From: Leptodontidium sp. MPI-SDFR-AT-0119
Taxonomy: Eukaryota; Ascomycota; Leotiomycetes; Helotiales; Leptodontidiaceae
Length of the DNA: 64,000 nt
NCBI GenBank assembly: GCA_020726505.1
Contig: JAHLEZ010000002.1
Location: 62,001-126,000 of the forward strand
Direction of reading: 5' to 3'
Below the pieces are notes generated by a model. It was not told where the DNA came from. It made no database searches and saw only the letters and a program-made list of their open reading frames with translations. The translations under genes and the position numbers were made by a program. How positions within the stretch are numbered: the stretch's first letter is position 1; each line of letters begins with the position of its first letter. Shown here piece by piece: positions 33,989-45,217 of the stretch.

Positions 33989-36900
33989 TGGGGCCGGTAC
34001 TTAACTTGGTACCTAGTCTTGCGTTGAGGTAGTGTTCAGTTAGTGAGCAATATTAGGATGAACTTCTTCAAGTCCTTTTTGTTTCTTTCTCCGGATAAGT
34101 TTACTGCGTTGCGTCTGCTGGATTATTTACTGACATAAGTACAGTAGGTACAGCTCACAAGGTTTGGTTTCAGGGCTCGGACAAATTGGATAGGGTCGAC
34201 AGCGGGGTAAAAACTACCCCGCACTTAACTGAAGGAGCCTGGAGACACACGCTGATTCAGTGTGCTCATTCCCCACCCGCAAACCCATCAGTACTACGGA
34301 TATCACCATTCATTCATTCATTCATTCATTCATAGCTACCTACCTAGTTAGATAAATGAACTCGTATTACCGGAAGCCCTGATTATCAGGAAACAGCTTA
34401 AGATCGGGTAAGACTTGACACGCCCAAATATAGAGCTTTTAGCTATCAACGCAATCAATTTGTCATTCTTTACTAGCAGGAAATGTTGATTCACCGAAAT
34501 AAGTAAGATAGATCCACATGGTTCAGTTTGAATGCGAGTTGAGCCTGTACTTTCTCAATTGCTGGGCCTAGAGAGAGAGACATGTGAGATACAGATTAGT
34601 CCACAATTATTTTCAATTGGCAAGGTCAAGTTCAAGTAAAAATAGTTTGGCATCAGAGCAGGTTGTGTGCACTGCGCAAGGAGTAGAGAAAGTGTGTAAT
34701 TATCTAAAGCGACTTCGGAGAGAGATAAAATCCATTTGAAGTTGATTTTGATGGCTTCCCCCTGGGCAATGAACAGATTGATAGAGATGTGGTCGAGCTT
34801 GCCTGCAAAAGGTTTATCTGGGCTCCTCTGGAATTTTGGTAAGATCAATGGGTGAGAAGTTGCCACATCCCTATCAGATCTGTGAATAGTTCGATGTAAT
34901 TGTGACCGTTCAAATAATATTTGATTTATATGAATGATTGTCATAGCAGAATGGTTCTAACAGGTATTGATTCCAACGGTGCCGCAAAGCTGGTTGTCAT
35001 CCTCAGCATGTTGGTATCTAGGTACCGCCAAGGTCCCCTTGGCCTGACCTTATGGATGCGAGAGCAACTTCAAACGTCCTCTTCTCCTAAAAGCCGGGAA
35101 CTGCTGTTGAAATGTAATGTAACGACATGAAATAAACAGCACTAATTTTTTCCCTTCACTCGCGCAATTTTTCGTTCCCGACTGTGCTTAAATGTCATCA
35201 TGGATTTCAACGAACTTCACCATACCCATATCAGCGCCATCCAAGAAGTACCTAGGTATCCTCCATGGGAGACTTCGTAACCAAAGAACCCTGAATGCTC
35301 AACACTCAGAGCATTTTCCTTTTCCATGGGAGGGTTATCTAGATAGAGTACTCCATAAGCTCGAGAGATAATTTAGTTACAAAAGCAGTGATATTTCTGA
35401 ACCTAGATCAAGATTTAAGCACAGTTGAAACTTCGCCAAATCCCGAAGAAGGATTGCCAATCAACACACCATCCGGGCCTTTTCCTTACCACGAGCCAAA
35501 ACGGCTCACCGGCTACCAAGTTCCCTATCACGAAATGCGTCATTTATTTATCTCTAACCCTGAAAAGTAGCATGTGAAAATAAAGAGAAGAAAAGATCTA
35601 CAGGCATATCTTCCATTCCCAGTCGTTGTTCCTATTTCTCCGTATTGTTCCCCAGAGCACCCACGCCCACGCAGACGGCACGGTTAGGGACATGAGACAC
35701 GGGACGGCTGGCTGGCTCGCATTCAGGAATGAGATGTCAATGGAAAGATTTAGTTCGGGATGGAGTACGCGTTCTGGAAGCGAGACCCGGGACCGAGGGG
35801 GTGGGTGGTTGTTGTGTGTCGTTACACGAAGATGTTTGGGTTCTTCTGATATTTCTTCTGGTCTTTTAAGGACACACATGGTCATATCCTTAACTTACAT
35901 CATGACAATTCAGCAATTTAGCAATTCGCGTTCCATGGTTCCATTGAACCCCCTCTTTCCTTACCCCAGTCCGCATAGAAAGTTTAATGTTCTTGCAACA
36001 CACCACTTCCCTCCCGTCCTGCCTTAACAACCAATCGCCACAACTCTCCATACCATCGCAAAAAATACCTCTCCATCCTCCTTCCAAGGAGCCCTAACCA
36101 ATCATCCGTAGTCCCGAAGTCCTCGTACCCATACCACCGCAATGGACGTGCCTCCTTCCGCTGTACTTGTTTCTTGGATGGAGCACGTACCCCCCTGTCT
36201 AAACTTTATATAGTGGATACATTTCTCGTCGGCTGCTTTTACCATAACGTAGTTATTCCCCTTGCAATTGCTCTGTCAACATACGAAAGTCAATTCTCGT
36301 AAGCACCTTGTCTGGTAACTCAAAGCAGCTTGAAATCTTTCCCTTTTGCGTTTAAGTGATAGGCAAAGGGTCTCTACCATAACGTTGGGGACAGGGGGGT
36401 ACGAGTACGCAGTACTCTTTTAGCCTTTCGCTAGCGGTGAACAAGCAGCAGCTAAGCAGGATCAAGCACTGATGGGTCGGGTCTAGGTCTTGGTCTCGGT
36501 TTGTCTGGGATTGTCTGGGGGTGGAGCCGGAGCTATCTTTTGGTGGATGGGGATGAATGGATGAAGAAGCGGCAGAGGCAGAGGCAGTGGTGCGGAGCGG
36601 GACGTTCAGTTGGAGGTCCCGTGGAAGAACTGGGATGGACTTTGACTGGGGGAGAGAGGGGGGGCAGGGAGGGAATTGGAGGGGGATGATCGTTGTTGGT
36701 TGTATGGAATGGAATGGATAGTAAGGTACCGTATGATAGGGGGTTTGGGATCATGGATTGTGAGATACAGTAAGCTGGGTATGATTGTTGAGTGGTAACG
36801 GAGGAGTTTTGGAAGAATTTGGTTAATAATAGTGGCATGGGTTTGGAAAGTTCGCATTAGCTATGCTTTTCTCTTCGTTATCTGTAACTCTCAAAAAAGG

Positions 36901-37144
36901 GAAAAAAAGAAAAGGTCAATGAACAAGTCATTGACTTTGAATGTACTCTAAAGCACAATGCCATTCTCTAAGATCTATCTAAGACCTGAATTTTTCCTAG
37001 TCCATATCTAAGTCTCCAAACCCTGAACTCCTGTCTTATGCGTCTTTTCCTTTTCCAACTGTGCCTGCCAAGTCTTCCAAGTTCCAATCCAAAGTACAAG
37101 TATATCCTACATATCATATCGTATCTTATAACATAAGCATCAAA
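33989..37144. other. Long intergenic region, no supported gene
   Basis: 3.2 kb without a recognisable gene. It contains a TACCCCGC hairpin near 34202-34222, a CATT microsatellite at 34307-34333, and a G-rich purine tract near 36560-36690. Small frames on both strands have no domain. The right end is the 3' flank of the minus-strand SAT4-type gene. Confidence 0.5.
34307..34333. repeat. (CATT)n microsatellite
   Basis: About six and a half CATT units in an intergenic region. A shorter run of the same unit is at 56096-56110. Confidence 0.95.
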
Positions 37145-38476
37145 TCAAACCTCTCTCCCCTGCCCACTCCCAAAATCAACCGTCCACTGCGTATTCTTCG
37201 AGATAATCATCTGCTTACTATCATGACTCTGTATGCTCTGCTGATCACTACTCATCACACTCGCATGATGCGCGCTCTTATCCCATCTCAACACAGGCAT
37301 CCCATCTAATCCATTATTCATCCTGCTGTGATTCGACAGCTGGGTCGCAGCAGTCTTGCTGCGTTTCGAGACGCTGTTTAAAGAGTAGATGTGTGTGTTG
37401 TTGGGTGTGGATGTTATCGATGCGGGAGCCCCGTAGTGCGTGCTGAGAGCTTTCATGAAAGGTCGGAGACAGGGCGTGGTGGCAGCTATGATGGCGTAGG
37501 AGAGCTCGATTTGGGTGTAGATTTGGGACATGGTGCCTTTGAGGGTTGGGTCTGTGGAGTGGAGTGTTGAGAGAATGCTGTCGAGGCGAAGGATGGTGGG
37601 TGCGATCATTCTGTCTGGTGTAAGTGATTGAAGTGAGGGGAGCTGGGAGAGCTTACGGCAAACGAAGACCGAATGCAAGGACGACTAGACATTTCTTCTG
37701 GAGTGAGAGTTGGAGGTTCTTGACTAGGTATATTGAGGTTGAAAATAACGCCAGTTCGGTGGCAATATCCATCCCCGCTACGGTCTGCCATCGAGCGAAC
37801 TAGTCCCTGGTTAAGGGGGAAGTTGTAAGAAGTGTTGGCTCTACGTACCAGATGAGGACATTTCGACTCAACGAATATCCAAGGCTGAGAGAGCTCGCAG
37901 CGTAGACTGACTATGAGTACTGATATAAACATGAAAATTGTGGATGCGCCCAAAATTGTGTACGACGCCAGGGTGTGCCGTCTGTCTGGCGATAAACGAA
38001 TGAAGAGGAACGCCACCGAGCATTTGGTGAGCCAAATTGTGATGATGTAGAGGATTTCGCTGGCATATATGGCCTGGTACAATCAGCATCACTTGAAAAT
38101 AGAAGGTACGGAGAACAGTACTTTCTGCAATGGTATAAGTTGATTCTCTGGAATATCGTCGATTGTTTTACCGAATCCCTTCGAAGTACCAATGAATGTA
38201 GCTGTAGCTTGGAAGATGTAGAAGACCTAACACGCGGGGTTAGTTTTCGTGGTCTCTGAGGAAAATTTCCGGACTTACCATAGACAAGACAACAGCAATA
38301 TCAGCGGTAGTTCGAAGTCCCAGTTGAATATAGACACGAATAAGCATAGAGACGAAGGCGAAAGCTAGGCCGATAGCCGTCACTATCAACACAACACCAC
38401 TTTGATCCGTCGAAGTAATGATAGTCAAAGGTGCTGATTGCCCAGGTAAAAGCTCTATCGTCCCATTCGAAGCCAT
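37145..38476 (-). CDS. SAT4/rhodopsin-domain fungal integral membrane protein (copy 1)
   Basis: Exons 38476-38279, 38226-38122, 38073-37849, 37799-37657 and 37610-37145 give 378 residues. This fungal-only 7TM family (Pfam rhodopsin domain, often named after SAT4) is plasma-membrane located; some members sense surface or host cues, most have no assigned ligand. Visible blocks: outside N-terminus with a sequon, the first helix GVVLIVTAIGLAFAFVSMLI, the IYASEILYIITIWLTKCSVAFLFIRLSP helix, then WQTVAGMDIATE, LVVLAFGLRLP and the C-terminal IELSYAIIAATTPCLRPFM helix. The cytoplasmic tail of about 100 residues is hydrophilic. The acceptors at 37800 and 37611 are chosen because the alternatives bring stops or lose the helices. 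It is divergent from the amino-acid permease at 39157. Confidence 0.9.
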
Positions 38477-39156
38477 TTCCAGAGTCCCACAGCTCTTCGA
38501 GAGCCTCAGTAGTGAAGTGATGGTCTAGGAGCTGGCTCAAAAGAGGAGCAGCGGATCTCCTGCGCTTTTGGAGGATGGAACAACTCCCTGTACCCCGTGC
38601 TATTCATATTATGATAAACCTGATATCAATAACCAAGGAAGCAGACCCAGCCCTAGAAGGAAGAACGGTTTCAATGTGACATGACGCTGAGCTTAATTGC
38701 CTCCTGTACGTGCAACGGCAGGTACAGACCCGACCAACAAGGTCGCCTACATGAGCCCTCGACGACACAGTCGACAGCCGGGAGAAGAAGCAAATTAGAA
38801 AACATAGCTTGATAACCCTTGACAATTGGGGCGTTCTGCAGCGGGTGTTAACTGGATGGTGGAAGCGAAGCGAAGTGGTAAACGTTACAAGTACCCTGCC
38901 GGCTGGTGCAGCCCAATTGGTCAAGGCCTCTTCCCGTGTCCGAAGCCTCTTTCCTCCCCTCCCCTTGCAAAACTAGCTGGTTTATATGCAATTCACCTCC
39001 AATGAGTCTGCGTTCCTATGAAGTCTATTTCCCATCAGACTGTTTCTTCCTTTGCGCTCTTCTCCGAGTAAACACACCATACGCCCGCCCCGCTGTTCCG
39101 CCTTCATCCAAATCTTCTTCTACTGTCGGGACCAGTCAGTAGCTACAACAGCAACT
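38477..39156. promoter_or_regulatory. Shared upstream region of the SAT4-type and APC permease genes
   Basis: 680 bp separating two divergent start codons, so both promoters must lie here. No individual site can be assigned. Confidence 0.4.
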
Positions 39157-41019
39157 ATGGATATCGAGCGGCAGAAAGGCCATGTGGTTGAGAGTAGCCA
39201 TTCCGATCCGACTGAGGATGGATTCGAAATGCGCAACTATTCCCAGCTTGGAGGCACCGAAGCCGACGAGCAGGAAATGCGGATGCTTGGAAGAACACAA
39301 CAGCTAAACGTGTGTACCTAAGTATCACCAAAAGTATTAGACCAGTCACAACTGACCGCAGTGCAGCGAAACTTCCGTTTCATCTCAACTCTGGGATTTG
39401 CGTGCACTTTGATGAGTACTTGGGAGATTGCTTTGATGTGGGTTATTTCAACAGAAAGACGAGATGAGATACTGATTGATATTAGGACGAGCTTCTTTGG
39501 CTTACTCAATGGCGGAACCGCGGGTCTTGTCTGGGGATATTTCGTGGTTTGGCTTGGTTACATGCTGGTCTTTGCGACGATCGCAGAGATGGCCTCAATG
39601 TAACACCAAGTGCGACCCGGCGATACGAGTACAGCTGACAGAAGATCATAGGGCGCCGACTTCTGGAGGACAATACCATTGGGTTTCTGAGTTTGCGCCG
39701 CGCAACTGCCAGAAGTTCATCAGCTATCTTGTCGGTATGTCAATAAAGTCTTGTGTGGAGCAGAATTCCGGCTGATGGATCAGGCTGGACCTCGGTCTTG
39801 GGATGGCAAACTGGTCTCGCGTCGCTGGCTTTCTTAGTTGGAACGATGATTCAAGGTCTCCTAGTCCTTGACAATGATACGTATGTCTTCGAAAGATGGC
39901 ATGGAACGCTTCTAGTCATTGCCATTACGGCATTCTGCATCATCTTCAACACCTTCCTCGCGAAGAAGCTCCCCATGGTTGAAGGACTAGTCTTGATCAT
40001 CCATCTACTAGGATTCTTCGCTGTCCTGATTCCTCTGTGGGTATTAGCTCCTCGAAACTCACCTAAAGTGGTGTTCACCGAGTTTTCGAACCTTGGAGAA
40101 TGGGACTCCAAGGGTCTTTCCTTCATGGTCGGTCTTCTTGCGCCAATCTATACCTTGATCGGTGCAGACTCGGCCGTACACATGTCTGAAGAGATCAAAG
40201 ATGCGTCAATCGTCCTGCCAAAAGCCATCATGTGGGCTGCGACCATCAATGGCTCCTTGGGATTCGTGATGATCATCACATTCTGCTTCACTCTTGGCAG
40301 TGTTTTTGATATTTTGGAGACACCCACCGGATACCCGTTCATCCAGGTGTTTTACAATGTCACTCAAAGCAAGGCTGGGACATCAATTATGACCGCAATC
40401 ATCATTGTCAATATTACGTCTGCCTGCATCAGCACAGTGGCAACCGTGTCTCGACAGACCTGGTCCTTTGCCCGTGATAAGGGATTGCCATTCTCCTCCT
40501 TCATATCACATGTAAGTCTCACAAACCTCAGAGTACAAAAGTGTCAACCTCATAACCGGAAATCCACTGACATTGTTTTTCCAGGTCAAGCCAGGATGGA
40601 ACATCCCCTTGAATGCAGTCCTCCTCACCTTCGCCATCACTACTCTCCTCTCTCTAATCAACATCGGATCTACAGTTGCTTTCAACGCTATCGGTTCTCT
40701 AGCGGTCTCCGCCATTCTCGGCACATACATCATCTCATTCGTCTGCCTGATTCTCCGTCGTCTTCGAAAGGAACCCATGCCACCACGTCGATGGTCACTC
40801 GGAGGTGTTGGAATATTCATCAATATCGGAGCTGTATGTTTCCTCCTGGTAGTTTGGGTATTCGTATTCTTCCCAATCGACAAGAATGTTACTGCTAAGA
40901 CCATGAATTGGAATGTAGTCATGTTCTGCGGAACCATGATCTTTGCGGTCATCTACTATTTGATCGTGGGTAGAAAGCAGTATACAGCTCCTGTTGATTT
41001 GGTTAAGAGACATTTGTAG
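39157..41019 (+). CDS. APC-family amino acid/GABA/choline-type permease
   Basis: Exons 39157-39309, 39367-39437, 39486-39599, 39652-39734, 39784-40511 and 40585-41019 give 527 residues. It is a plasma-membrane importer of the amino acid-polyamine-organocation superfamily, closest in pattern to yeast Uga4/Hnm1 (GABA, choline). Typical blocks: MSTWEIALM, GLLNGGTAGLVWGY, EMASMAPTSGGQYHWVSEF, LGWQTGLASLAFL, the ADSAVHMSEEIKDASIVLPKA block, and RQTWSFARDKGLPFS. Twelve membrane segments are expected. Intron 39438-39485 is 48 nt, a multiple of three without a stop, so retaining it would add 16 residues in the first helix; removing it restores the family sequence, which is why I splice it. The substrate is not decidable from motifs. 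Confidence 0.92.
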
Positions 41020-41634
41020 ATGTTGATCTGCTCCATGGAGATGGGTATCACTTCAGGGCATGGCTTTGTTCTCAATGTTGCTCTTCACCAACAAAACCGA
41101 ATTAGCCAGCTGAGCTGTTTTGCTCGCTCTTTCCAATGAAGTAGTAGATAATTGCATCTTAGTACAATTGATCTTTAACTTGCCCGGTAAATCGGAGAGT
41201 CGTTCGCCATTCTTTGATTGTTTATCGAAGAAACCTCTGAAGTCCATGCTATCACGTCGGGATTGATTGATCACTCCACATCTACTTTTTCTTCCGATCT
41301 CGGGGCATTTTCTAGTTATCGGCTCTATTTACCCCTAGAATTGGACTTTACCTCCGTAAAATAAGCAATCAATCTCATGCCGCCAGTACCGTAGTTCTGT
41401 CCTGCACATGCATGCAGGTGTGTGCTTGTCTGGGCTAGGATGTGCGCCACCTCGATTCCGAGACTTGCCTGTCGTCCCGCGATTCCTCTTATCCCAGCGA
41501 CTGACCTTCGTACAACCTCACCCACGAATAACGTCCATCTCTGTCGCACCTACAAGACCCTTTGAGCGACTCTCGAAGTTACAGATCCTGCACTGTCACT
41601 CTGTACACCTCTACCTGCGTACAATCACAGGCAC
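41020..41634. other. Intergenic region
   Basis: Spacer between the permease stop and the P450 start, both plus strand. Presumed promoter of the P450. No gene seen. Confidence 0.4.
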
Positions 41635-43327
41635 ATGATCAAAATGGCTACCCACATCGGGCCTGTTGTCTGGACCCTGTTGCTGTCGTGGATATGCCTC
41701 AAGCTGGGTACGGTGGTCTACAACGCCTTCTTCCATCCTTTACGCGCTTTTCCTGGGCCAGTAGCTGCAAAAGCTACCACGTGGTGGAAGACGTATATCG
41801 AGGTTGTCACACAGGAATCCATGGTCGATGTTTTGATCAGGTTGCACAAGGAATTCGGTAAGAACCCGTGGGAGTTTGTTTCAGTGCGCGTCTTGGATAG
41901 AAACTGACAAGAGAACAGGAGATATTGTTCGAGTGGGGCCGAATGAGGTAAGAGTTGACGTCTCAAGTCAGATGTATGACAACGTTGAAAACATGGTCGC
42001 TTATTGTTGCGATAGCTTCACTTCTCCAAGCCTTCGGCGTATCACGAGATTTATAATGCGTCGGCAAGGTGGGACAAGGACCGGACTCTGTACGAGGCAT
42101 TCGGTGAAGATCACTCCTCTTTTGGAATGCTCACGTATGCGGAGTCGAAGCCTCGAAAGGATGTTCTTCAGCCCATGTTCTCTCGGAGAGCGATCTTGAA
42201 TATCCAAGGCCTCGTGAGACAAAATGTACGACCATCCTTATCCATCCTTCCGACAAAACTAACAGCAATAGTTCGATCATCTCGTCGAAGTGATTGCTAA
42301 GAATGACGCAGCTGGCAAGTCTGCTGATCTGCTGTTGGCGTTCCGATGTTTTACTGTGGACACAATCATCAATTTCTGCTTCGCCAAGTCCGTACATGCG
42401 ATGGACGAACCCGACTTCAAAGCCCCCATCGTAGAAGCCATGGATGCTTCACTGCCTACATTCCACCTCTTCAAACATTTCCCTCTATTTCGCAAGATCA
42501 TATTTTCGCTTCCACCTTGGCTAGCAATCAAGGCATCCCCCGAGACCGCAGGCTTGACACATCTCCAAGTTATCCTTGGCAAGCAAGTACAAGATGTAAC
42601 CACCAATCCAGCTAGCCTCCAAGATACCTCCCATGCAACAATCTATCATCGCCTCTTGGATCCCGATTCCCAAAAGGGCGCCCCAATCCCAAACGCCACG
42701 AGTCTTTACGAGGAAGCCCAAACCATGGTCTTCGCTGGCGGTGTCACTGTTGGTGACACTCTCATGACTGGTCATTTCCACATCCTCGACCAGCCTGACC
42801 TCTACGAGAAACTCCGGAAGGAAGTCACGAGCGTCTGGCCTGATATCGATGATCCACCTTCCTTCGAAACCTTCGAAACTCTGCCAATATTGACAGCTAC
42901 GATCAAAGAATCTCTTCGCGTAGCACCAGGCGCCACCTCACCACTCCTCCGTATCGTACCTTCAACCGGAGCAACCATCTCAGGAGCTTCTATCCCCAGC
43001 GGAACCATAGTCGGCATGGCCAGTACGTTCGTACACCAATCCGAAGATATTTTCGCGTCTCCAACGGAATTCAATCCAGACCGATGGCTTTCAGAAGACT
43101 CCAAGGGTTTAGATCAACACCTGGTGGCGTTCAGCAGAGGTCCGAGAAGTTGTCTGGGCATCAATCTGGCGTGGTGTGAGTTGTACATTGCGTTCGCGAC
43201 GATGTTGAGGAAGTTCAATATGGAGCTTGATGGGACGAAGCTGGAGGACTTGAAGTGGAGGGATTGCTTTACGCCGTATTTTCCTGGTAGGCATTTGAGG
43301 GTTTGGTGCAAACCTGTTGCTTCGTGA
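41635..43327 (+). CDS. Cytochrome P450 monooxygenase
   Basis: Exons 41635-41857, 41919-41947, 42016-42225 and 42272-43327 give 505 residues (ATG at 41644 is an alternative start, three residues shorter). It is a microsomal haem-thiolate monooxygenase using NADPH-P450 reductase. An N-terminal membrane anchor (VVWTLLLSWICLKLG) is followed by the Pro-rich hinge FHPLRAFPGP. The C-helix region ARWDKDRTLYEAFG, the I-helix (FAGGVTVGDTL), the K-helix ExxR (ESLR), the PERF-type FNPDRW and the haem loop FSRGPRSCLG with Cys448 are all intact. Exon 2 is only 29 nt. The pattern FGMLTYAESKPRKDVLQPMFSRRAI is common in fungal secondary-metabolite P450s, but no synthase or other tailoring enzyme is adjacent, so the reaction cannot be named. 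Confidence 0.94.
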
Positions 43328-43821
43328 TGAGACTCTTGGCATACGCGGATGGTTTGGGGAGATAGTAGTGTATATGGTTGGGCCCAGTGGGAGATTCTGT
43401 GTGACGATGACGCTGGCAATAGCAGCTGAAGTGAAGGCTCTCGGGAACTGGTTTGCCATGCTCTTAATGTGCTAATCCAAGACAGTAAATATCCAGCTTC
43501 AGCAGGCTCTCAAGAATCTTTTCAAAATTACATCATAATCTTCTAGATCTTACGTGCACTCACAGGAAGCCCAGATAGTGGTCGTCATCGGGAGCTGTGC
43601 AATGGCCAAACTCCCCAGTCCGACCCCCCTTCTTTTTAAGCGAGATGTATTTTCTTTAGAAAGGAGGTTGTGGACTTCCACGTATCTTACCTTCATCCAT
43701 TCCCATCTACGCAATAAACTGAAAAAGCAAGCTTGCTGTGTGATCAGGTAGGGGTATGTTTCCATTAAACCGACGAATAAACACTACTTTAAGACAACAC
43801 GCAGATTCGACAAAACGCAAC
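43328..43821. other. Intergenic region between convergent genes
   Basis: 3' flanks of the P450 (plus) and the second SAT4-type gene (minus). Nothing else seen. Confidence 0.45.
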
Positions 43822-45217
43822 CTATTTCGAGTCCGGCTCGACCTCAACATACGTCCACATCAGCAGACTATTATCGAACTTCCCCTTCCTCATCACCTGC
43901 TTACCACCCGATCCTACTGTCCCCAACACGATATTCTGATCTGAGTCCTTGGCTTTTCTCTTCCTGCTGTTGGAGAAGTGTTTGCAGAAGACGCCTAGGG
44001 AAGGGAGACATGCGCAGATTAATCCGATGGAAACTTCTGCTACGCTGTGTGGTCGTTAGCCCTTACTCAACCCCCTTCTCGCTTGTTTTTTGTCTTTTGT
44101 TTTGTTTTGGAGTTTGCAATTCAATTCAAAGGACAGAGAAAGAAAAGAGAAAAGAGAATCTAAGAACTTACGCCAACAAATTCAACGCAACAGTATTCAA
44201 CGTCCCATCCTGCGAATTAATAATAATCGCCAACATGACCAATCTCGCCACACTAGCAATACATGCGATTCCCCCAGCAGCCAATAACGCCATGACCTTG
44301 AACTTCCTCATCTTACTTAAATTCATGCCCCAGATCAGCGGGATTGGCACCATGAGAACGGCAATATCGGTGATGACGCTCACGGCTGTGTCGGCAAAGT
44401 ACAGCGTCTTGACGTCTAGACAGGTGGCGTGTGGATGGGCGCTGCGGTCCCAGTATGCGGATATTGGGCTGCAGATGAATATCTTGGCGAATTCCATGGG
44501 GATGTAGAAGGCTAGCATTAGAAGGATTAGGACGGTTATGGCGAGTGTGGGTTTATGAGCTAGGGAGTAGAGGCGTGATGAGAAGAGGAGGATGGTTAGT
44601 TTGATGAGGTAGGCTGTTGGGCCGTAGACGAGGATGCCGCCGTATGAGACCTGTGGGGGTTATGTTGTCAGTGTTCGGTATTGTGGTACGGTGTGATATG
44701 GAGTGGTGTGGTATGGTGTGGTGCGGAGGGGTTGGGGGTTGTGAAGGTTTGTTTACTTTTTGGAAGTTGATTGCATCTTCCTGGCTGACTTCCCATTGAT
44801 GATACCCTCCTCCGAAGAAATTGACTTTGTCCTCGTCAGTATCTCGTTCACTTCACTCACTCTACATGGTGGGGTGACATACACATAATATTATCGGCGA
44901 TATAAACAATAAAGAAGCACCATGATACGATGCAAACCCCTACACAAACATGTGGGCCGAGTTCTTGAGTAAGTAGTTGTTATTGGTGGTGGCCGAGCTT
45001 CCCGAACGAGGTCAGGTAAGAGATACGTACAATCTTCTTTGTACATCATCTTCTGTATCACAGCTCGGGTATAGATACGCATCAAAACAAAGATCGTGAC
45101 TAGAGAGATGCATAATGACTGCGTCACAAAGTTGACGGTCCGTAGAACGTCTTTCGGATGTGCGAAATTGGGTGTGATTCCTGGCGGCGGGGGTAGCGCC
45201 CCCACAATTGGTGCCAT
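43822..45217 (-). CDS. SAT4/rhodopsin-domain fungal integral membrane protein (copy 2)
   Basis: Exons 45217-45031, 44939-44883, 44824-44757, 44650-44172 and 44044-43822 give 337 residues. Same 7TM family as the gene at 37145 but with a different exon layout and low visible identity, so it is not a recent duplicate. Blocks: outside N-terminus with Pro-rich start, the helix LCISLVTIFVLMRIYTR, VCIVSWCFFIVYIADNIM after splicing, GGGYHQWEV, the helix IPMEFAKIFICSPISAYWDR with Cys and a Pro kink, TDIAVLMVPIPLIWGM, and a last helix EVSIGLICACLPSLGVF completed by the final splice. The first intron is 91 nt; a nearer AG would create a stop, so the later acceptor is used. The cytoplasmic tail is short. 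Ligand unknown. Confidence 0.88.

Noticed and set aside
39157..43327. Possible secondary-metabolite cluster around the P450
   Set aside because: No polyketide synthase, peptide synthetase, terpene synthase, prenyltransferase or cluster regulator in the window.
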